This document shows positions 59,383 through 64,000 of a stretch of 64,000 bases of DNA, in pieces. Source of the stretch: Chryseobacterium sp. KLBC 52 (GTDB lineage: Bacteria > Bacteroidota > Bacteroidia > Flavobacteriales > Weeksellaceae); contig NZ_QDFZ01000008.1 in assembly GCF_003347605.1 (NCBI RefSeq), forward strand, positions 147,638 through 211,637. Reading direction: 5' to 3'. Position 1 is the stretch's first letter. The number at the start of each line of letters is the position of its first letter. The notes beneath the pieces were generated by a model that saw nothing but the letters and a program-made list of their open reading frames with translations, searched no databases and had not been told where the DNA came from. The position numbers and the translations under genes were made by a program.

Positions 59383-61788
59383 ATGAAAAATAAATTTCCT
59401 CTAGCAGCATATTATATAGGGTTATCAGTATTATTGACGAGTTGCCAGGTAAAGCTGCCGTCAAAGAAAACCCCGGAGCCTTCACAGTATGGGCAGGTGG
59501 ATGCTTCACCTGTCGTTAACGGGTATCCAAAAAAGTCAGTTCCATGGATTGTTATTTCAGACAGATCCAGAAATACAGCTTATTTGGATAAAGATGATGA
59601 GAAGTCTTACAAAGAAGTGAAATTCCTTGAACCTTTAATGGTTCTGAAACATAGAGACGGAATGGTAAAAGTAGCGGAATATGTTCCGGATGCTTTAATG
59701 AAAAAAGTTTCCCCAAAATCAGTCAAAACATACGGCTGGATTCAGGAATCTGACCTCCTTCTTTGGAATAATGCTTTAAAAAGCGAAAAAACAGGTTATC
59801 CTGTAAGAGTTGCCGTAGTACCTAACAACAGCGAAGTTATCAGAAATGCTGAAAGATACTACAAAAACGACTCTATTATGGTGTTTAATTCACCAAGCCT
59901 TATTGAAACAGCCAACGTGAAAATTCCTAACGGACAAATTGTATATGTGTACAAGATGGCCGAAAATAACAAACGTTTCCTGGTAGGTAAAAAACCATCT
60001 GTTGATATGGACAGTATCAACAAAGGGCTTTATGGCTGGGTAAGCTCCAACGTGATCTCCAGCTGGGGAGAACGTTCTGCGATCAGACTTAAAAATACAA
60101 CAGGTATTAACGATACAACATTGGGAATTCATGAAGGACATCCGGGAGGATCTGCATCAGATGCGGCCAACAAAACAGCCATCCTTCTTACTGATGTAAA
60201 TAAGAGAACACAACTGGAAAATATTTTTCCGGTAAATCTTCCTTTAGAAGAAGCTCCGACTCCGGATACCAAGACAAAATATTTCACCAATATTTTAGAT
60301 TACAGTAAGAACTTTGTATCCAATGTTCTGGGGGAACCCATCTATTTTGACCGCTACAGAGAAATCACAGAAAAAGATAAGAATATCAATATTGTCTTTG
60401 CATTGGATGTAAGTGCCGGCAATGCACCTTATGCACCTATTGTAAAATCATTATTACAGGATCTTCAGCTTAGATTTGAAAAACCTTCTTATTTCAGCAA
60501 TGTTAAGTATGGTGTGGTTTTATACAAGAACAATCCTTGCGGAGATAATGTTTCGGTATCCAATTTAAGCACAGATTACAGCAAGATCACCACATTTATT
60601 GATCAGAAAACAAATGAAATGAACTGTGCAAGCAATAGCGGCTACCAGCCGGTAGGAGAAGCTCTTACTGCAGCAGGAAACCTTCTTTCAAATGTACCTG
60701 ATGAAACCAATATCGTTGTTACTGTAGGAACTTCTGCCAACCAAAGCGGAAATATGTACAGTGTAATCAGTTCATTAACGCAGGCCCAGGCAAGATTAAT
60801 CATGTTCCAGACCAGTGCAAGATCATCCGATACTTACAATGATTTTGTATTGATGGCAGAAAATGTGGTTACCAATACTGCCAAAAATATTGCTGAGCTT
60901 AAAAAGCAGAAGATCATCAACCAAAATGATGTTTTAACCAAGAATAATTTCAGCCTTGTAGAAGGAGATACAGGATTCTTCTCTCTGGCTTATCCTAAAC
61001 AGAGTATGTCTCAGGGATTCGTTATTTTCCCTAAGAAAGGAGACATTACCACTCCGGGATTCCTGAAAAAATCAGTTGACAGCCTTATTGCCCAGGTTAC
61101 TTTAGATAATCAGACTATTGATAAGTCTCTTAACGAATACTTCCATTCATCTGTAGGAGCAGGTAGAACAGATGTGGATTTAAAATATAAATACCTGTAC
61201 CCGGGACTTACCAATCCGGTTTCTGCCGGAATTGCAGCACAGTTGATCAACTACGGAAGCCCATTCCTTGTAAAAGGATATATCCCGAAAGATCTGAAAG
61301 ATTTTACGCCAGGAATAGAAAAGGGAATCCTTATTTCCGAATCGGAATATGATAACTTAAAAGCGTTCTACACAGAAGTTTACAGAAATACCCAGGCGGA
61401 TCGTGCAGACTTTAATCAGGGGAGAGCTATTAAAGAGTATGTTAAATTACTGAAGAAGTATAATCCTACGATAAAATTCTTAGATAAAGGAGCACTTTAT
61501 GAGCTGCCAATGTCTTATGCAATCGGAATGAGTACAGGGTTTGACCTTTCTGAAGAAGAACTGATGGCTAAATATAAGCTGAAAGGCTGGAAAAAATCAA
61601 AAGTTGTTCCTGGTGAAACGGTGAAAAACTATTTCCAGCACTATAAAAACTTAGCAGACAGAATGCTTGCCAACAGAAACAACCCGGCTGTAAAAATTCA
61701 GCAGAACGGACAGACTTTCTACTGGCTTAATGAGTACTTTACTCCATCCAGAATTCCGAGCGAACAACCGGAATACACAAAGCATTAA
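59383..61788 (+). CDS. tssR: Type VI secretion system protein TssR
   Basis: About 801 aa from the Met at 59383, which starts a lipoprotein signal (MKNKFPLAAYYIGLSVLLTSC, lipidated Cys21); the 9-codon upstream extension is discounted. The N-terminal region holds SH3-like repeats (PWIVISDRSRNTAY, YGWIQESDLLLW, YGWVSSNVISSW). The middle has a von Willebrand A-like domain (NINIVFALDVSAGNAPYAPI, MIDAS-like DxSxG). The C-terminal part includes a long helical domain. It is a distinctive subunit of Bacteroidota T6SS-iii that extends toward the outer membrane. Confidence 0.87.
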   Translation: MKNKFPLAAYYIGLSVLLTSCQVKLPSKKTPEPSQYGQVDASPVVNGYPKKSVPWIVISDRSRNTAYLDKDDEKSYKEVKFLEPLMVLKHRDGMVKVAEYVPDALMKKVSPKSVKTYGWIQESDLLLWNNALKSEKTGYPVRVAVVPNNSEVIRNAERYYKNDSIMVFNSPSLIETANVKIPNGQIVYVYKMAENNKRFLVGKKPSVDMDSINKGLYGWVSSNVISSWGERSAIRLKNTTGINDTTLGIHEGHPGGSASDAANKTAILLTDVNKRTQLENIFPVNLPLEEAPTPDTKTKYFTNILDYSKNFVSNVLGEPIYFDRYREITEKDKNINIVFALDVSAGNAPYAPIVKSLLQDLQLRFEKPSYFSNVKYGVVLYKNNPCGDNVSVSNLSTDYSKITTFIDQKTNEMNCASNSGYQPVGEALTAAGNLLSNVPDETNIVVTVGTSANQSGNMYSVISSLTQAQARLIMFQTSARSSDTYNDFVLMAENVVTNTAKNIAELKKQKIINQNDVLTKNNFSLVEGDTGFFSLAYPKQSMSQGFVIFPKKGDITTPGFLKKSVDSLIAQVTLDNQTIDKSLNEYFHSSVGAGRTDVDLKYKYLYPGLTNPVSAGIAAQLINYGSPFLVKGYIPKDLKDFTPGIEKGILISESEYDNLKAFYTEVYRNTQADRADFNQGRAIKEYVKLLKKYNPTIKFLDKGALYELPMSYAIGMSTGFDLSEEELMAKYKLKGWKKSKVVPGETVKNYFQHYKNLADRMLANRNNPAVKIQQNGQTFYWLNEYFTPSRIPSEQPEYTKH

Positions 61789-61809
61789 AAAACATTTTTT
61801 TATAATATC

Positions 61810-61837
61810 AAAAGCAGGAGTATCTACTTCTGCTTTT
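61810..61837 (+). terminator. Terminator after tssR
   Basis: AAAAGCAGGAGTA / TACTTCTGCTTTT, 13-bp stem with one G-T wobble and a 2-nt loop, followed by TTTT, 22 bp beyond the tssR stop. It separates the structural block from hcp. Confidence 0.9.
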
Positions 61838-61875
61838 TTTCTGCTGTAGAGCGAGGCAATATATTGATTACTTTT

Positions 61876-61910
61876 TAAACCTTAAACCTTAAACTTCTAA
61901 CCCCTAAAGT
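61876..61910. repeat. Heptanucleotide repeat array between tssR and hcp
   Basis: Five 7-bp units: TAAACCT twice, TAAACTT, CTAACCC, CTAAAGT. It lies in the 372-bp gap together with the terminator (left) and the hcp promoter region (right). Confidence 0.55.
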
Positions 61911-62013
61911 CTGTTTATTTCTCTTTAATGTGTAAAATTGTCTTTTATCTAAAAAGAGAGAAATAATTTAAAATACTGTATTAATGGTAGTTATATTAGG
62001 GTTCGTAAATCCA

Positions 62014-62049
62014 TTGTCGTAGAATTACGACAAGAAATCGTAGAACTAC
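62014..62049 (+). promoter_or_regulatory. Paired 12-bp repeats upstream of hcp
   Basis: TCGTAGAATTAC (62017-62028) and TCGTAGAACTAC (62038-62049) are near-identical direct repeats, 21 bp start to start (two helical turns). The first lies in the perfect palindrome TTGTCGTA-GAAT-TACGACAA (62014-62033). They end about 53 bp upstream of the -7 box, a geometry typical for an activator dimer such as LytTR or NtrC-like proteins. Confidence 0.6.
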
Positions 62050-62101
62050 TACAAAATCTCAGATTTATAGTGAAAAGTTTTTTTTAGCGGAAAAGAGCCT
62101 C

Positions 62102-62109
62102 TATATTTG
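62102..62109 (+). promoter_or_regulatory. -7 element of the hcp promoter
   Basis: TATATTTG fits TAnnTTTG, 51 bp before the start codon. A T-tract at 62078-62085 occupies the -33 position without a clear TTTG, consistent with an activated promoter. Confidence 0.55.
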
Positions 62110-62160
62110 CTGAACAATCACCGAATCACAAAATATTACTAACGATTAAATTTACTAATC

Positions 62161-62568
62161 ATGGCCGAAAGAAATTCAAGAGGAATCTTAAAATTCAATA
62201 ATGGAGAAGGACAGAAGCTGTTAAAAATGAATTACAGCGTTTCCAGATCTACAGACGTTTCAGGGCGTGTAGCATCAGATCCTTCTAACGCATTAATCAA
62301 GGTTACAGTAGAAGCTACTGAAAAATCAGATATCCTTGAAAGCTTACTAAACGGTAAATACAAGCCGACAGTAGGAGAGATTACTTTCAACAAATCTCAT
62401 GAAGAAGGAACATTGATTACGCTGAACTGGCAGAACGGATACGTAATCCAGCACCAGGTAGATTTCGACGCCATCGACAGCAACAGTATGCTGATCAGCT
62501 TCGTAATCAGTGCGGAGACAATTGATTACGGTACTTCTCAATACGCTGGGCTATGGCCATCCAGCTAA
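62161..62568 (+). CDS. tssD: Type VI secretion system tube protein TssD (Hcp)
   Basis: 135 aa of the Bacteroidota TssD/Hcp type. It forms hexameric rings that stack into the inner tube. Landmarks: ERNSRGILKFNNGEGQKLLKMNYSVSRSTDVSGRVAS, ITFNKSHEEGTLITLNWQNG and VISAETIDYGTSQYAGLWPSS. It lacks an N-terminal signal, as expected. It has its own promoter, tandem upstream repeats and terminator, consistent with high-level expression as a separate transcript. Confidence 0.94.
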   Translation: MAERNSRGILKFNNGEGQKLLKMNYSVSRSTDVSGRVASDPSNALIKVTVEATEKSDILESLLNGKYKPTVGEITFNKSHEEGTLITLNWQNGYVIQHQVDFDAIDSNSMLISFVISAETIDYGTSQYAGLWPSS

Positions 62569-62601
62569 ATACTGACACACATTATCAACATTCATAAGAA
62601 G

Positions 62602-62634
62602 AAAGACTGTCCCTATTTAAGACGGTCTTTTTTT
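62602..62634 (+). terminator. Terminator of hcp
   Basis: AAAGACTGTC pairs with GACGGTCTTT (one G-T wobble), loop of 9 nt, followed by a run of T, 34 bp after the hcp stop. Confidence 0.85.
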
Positions 62635-62700
62635 GCCTGAATAAAAAAAACTATACCTGAAAATTTCATTCTATAACATATTTATATAGTGTCTGTTATA

Positions 62701-62708
62701 TAAATTTG
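62701..62708 (+). promoter_or_regulatory. Possible -7 element for vgrG
   Basis: TAAATTTG, 33 bp before the vgrG start. Only a TTTA is found at the -33 position, so this is tentative. Confidence 0.35.
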
Positions 62709-62741
62709 TTATCTTTAATACCCAACACAAACACAAAGCAT

Positions 62742-64000
62742 ATGAAAACCGAATCAAAGACCAAAGGATCTTCTTTCCGTCCGTCACAGAATGCAGATGG
62801 GATATCCGAGAATCATCACGCAGGGATCAACCGGCTGGTTAAATTATCACTGGTTGTAGAAGGTAAAATTATTAAGTACTATAAACATTTCACTCTTAAA
62901 CAAAAAGCGGGTCACCACCACGAATTCAATCTTATTCTTGCTCACGATGCTTTAGGAGATAGGCAGAGCCATACCCTTGAAGAAGCCAATAAATTTTTGG
63001 GAAAACGTCTTACGGCTGTTATTTCCTACAAAGATATTGAGAAGAGCCCGGAAAGAAATTTCGTTGGGATTATTACCAAAGTCGGATTCAGCCAGGAAAA
63101 AATGAGTCTGGGAAATATTGTGCTTTCCGGATACAGCCCAACGATCCTGCTGGACGGTGCTCCGCATATCCAGAGTTTTGGTGGCAGCCAACCCGTTAAT
63201 ATGGGAATCATAGCCAAAGAAGTAATACAACAGGGAATAGATAAAGAGCGTTTTGATATCAGGGTTGATACCAATGATTATTCTCAGATCATTTACAGCA
63301 GCCAGTATAACGAAACCCATTACAATTATCTGGCGAGAATGGCTGAAGCTTATGGCGAACAGTTCTATTACGATGGTGAAGTATTGCATTTCGGAAAGCT
63401 TCCTCCGCAGAATAAACCTATAAAACTTTTATATGGAAGCAATGCGGATAATATCAAAGTAGAGCTAAAAGCGGTTCATACAAAACCTCAGTATTATGGC
63501 TATAACAGCAGTAAAAATGAAAAACTGACCTCAGGAGAAACTCCGGTTGACCATTTGGGTGATTTAGCCCGTACAGCATACAATCATAACGATAAAATAT
63601 ATAAAACTCCGGCATTACAGGTTGCGCCTATCAAAGCAACAACGCATCTGGATGTGGAGCATTCTCAAAGAAGTACATCAGGAAGTGAGGCCGTTAATGT
63701 ATTTTCAGTTTCAGGATCTACAACCGTTCCGTTTTTACATCCGGGATGTATTGCAGATATTCATATGAGAAAACAGGATAGTAATGAAACTTCCTATTTT
63801 ACAAAGGTGATGGTGACAGAAGCTGTCCATGAAATTGATACAATTGGTCATTACACCGGAACTTTCGAATCTATTGCTGCAGACACGGGATTTCTGCCTA
63901 AACCGGAATTTACGGTACCGGCTGCTCAGCCACAGATCGCAACTGTTATTTCCAATACGGATCCGGAAGGTCAGGGAAGAGTTCAGGTAAGATTCGACTG
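62742..64000 (+). CDS. tssI: Type VI secretion system spike protein VgrG/TssI (3' end outside window)
   Basis: 419 codons are visible before the right edge. It starts MKTESKTKGSSFRPSQNADG and follows with the gp27-like base: HHHEFNLILAHDALG, then SYKDIEKSPERNFVGIITKVGFS and LSGYSPTILLDGAPHIQSFGG. The next segment, FDIRVDTNDYSQIIYSSQYNETHYNYLARMAEAYGEQFYYDG, is the phage baseplate-hub part (D/E-x-Y-x(6)-YNExxxxFLxR type). Near the edge the gp5 OB-fold starts (NTDPEGQGRVQVRFD). VgrG trimers crown the tube and carry effectors. Any C-terminal effector extension lies outside the window. Confidence 0.92.
   Translation, partial: MKTESKTKGSSFRPSQNADGISENHHAGINRLVKLSLVVEGKIIKYYKHFTLKQKAGHHHEFNLILAHDALGDRQSHTLEEANKFLGKRLTAVISYKDIEKSPERNFVGIITKVGFSQEKMSLGNIVLSGYSPTILLDGAPHIQSFGGSQPVNMGIIAKEVIQQGIDKERFDIRVDTNDYSQIIYSSQYNETHYNYLARMAEAYGEQFYYDGEVLHFGKLPPQNKPIKLLYGSNADNIKVELKAVHTKPQYYGYNSSKNEKLTSGETPVDHLGDLARTAYNHNDKIYKTPALQVAPIKATTHLDVEHSQRSTSGSEAVNVFSVSGSTTVPFLHPGCIADIHMRKQDSNETSYFTKVMVTEAVHEIDTIGHYTGTFESIAADTGFLPKPEFTVPAAQPQIATVISNTDPEGQGRVQVRFD

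Noticed and set aside
62952-63389. 145-codon open frame on the minus strand
   Set aside because: Antisense within vgrG, whose domains are clear on the plus strand.
1-64000. rRNA, tRNA or prophage genes
   Set aside because: No conserved tRNA or rRNA sequence, integrase or phage structural gene was recognised; the phage-like proteins at the right end belong to a T6SS.

Overview
The window comes from a low-GC member of the Bacteroidota, most likely Chryseobacterium or a close relative (Weeksellaceae, Flavobacteriia). Supporting features are a T9SS C-terminal sorting domain, TonB-dependent receptors, promoters of the TTTG / TAnnTTTG type in place of E. coli-type boxes, starts without Shine-Dalgarno sequences, a Mpl ligase, a subtype iii (Bacteroidota-type) type VI secretion system, and a 29-residue Lys/Arg-rich COX24-like protein beside HU and RNase G. 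Most of the window is core chromosome. No rRNA, tRNA, CRISPR array, prophage or complete insertion sequence was seen.

Layout. 1-4.3 kb: secG (cut by the left edge), an active/inactive pair of secreted M16 peptidases, and a GG-leader, six-cysteine bacteriocin-like peptide. 4.4-12.5 kb: PcrA/UvrD helicase, four tandem 170-bp repeats, a TonB-dependent receptor and CstA. 12.7-17.6 kb: an esterase, a DUF3037/HipA-like kinase pair, a T9SS-exported SGNH-type hydrolase, a second hydrolase and a lipoprotein. 17.7-28.2 kb: aromatic amino-acid catabolism, with hppD, fahA and hmgA interleaved with a flavin reductase, a GxxExxY protein flanked by inverted palindromes, and two acetyl-CoA hydrolase/CoA-transferase paralogues. 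The steps 4-hydroxyphenylpyruvate to homogentisate to maleylacetoacetate, and fumarylacetoacetate to acetoacetate plus fumarate, are encoded; no maleylacetoacetate isomerase is visible.

28.3-36.2 kb: a TonB receptor with a Cys-x-x-Cys in its plug, translationally coupled to a thioredoxin-like protein; a cupin; an HxlR regulator divergent from a quinone-oxidoreductase-type MDR enzyme; and a glycine betaine ABC transporter (proVWX). 36.7-49.1 kb: small redox and stress genes (DUF1304, Crp/Fnr, DoxX, AhpD-like, cyclase, two aldo/keto reductases, DJ-1-like, ABM, epimerase, NAD(P)H oxidoreductase, LysR, two GNATs, nitronate monooxygenase). 49.2-56.1 kb: housekeeping (mpl, acyltransferase, NUDIX, OsmC, rng, COX24-like, HU). 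56.4-64 kb: an atypical response regulator divergent from a T6SS-iii block: two TssO-like membrane proteins, a PKD protein, TssR, the Hcp-like TssD, and VgrG/TssI running off the right edge.

Intergenic DNA is unusually rich in small repeats. At least five unrelated sequences share an exact 7-bp period; one is nine perfect copies ending 5 bp before the OsmC start codon. There are also several REP-like palindromic elements. All assignments rest on reading the sequence by eye; no database search was run.
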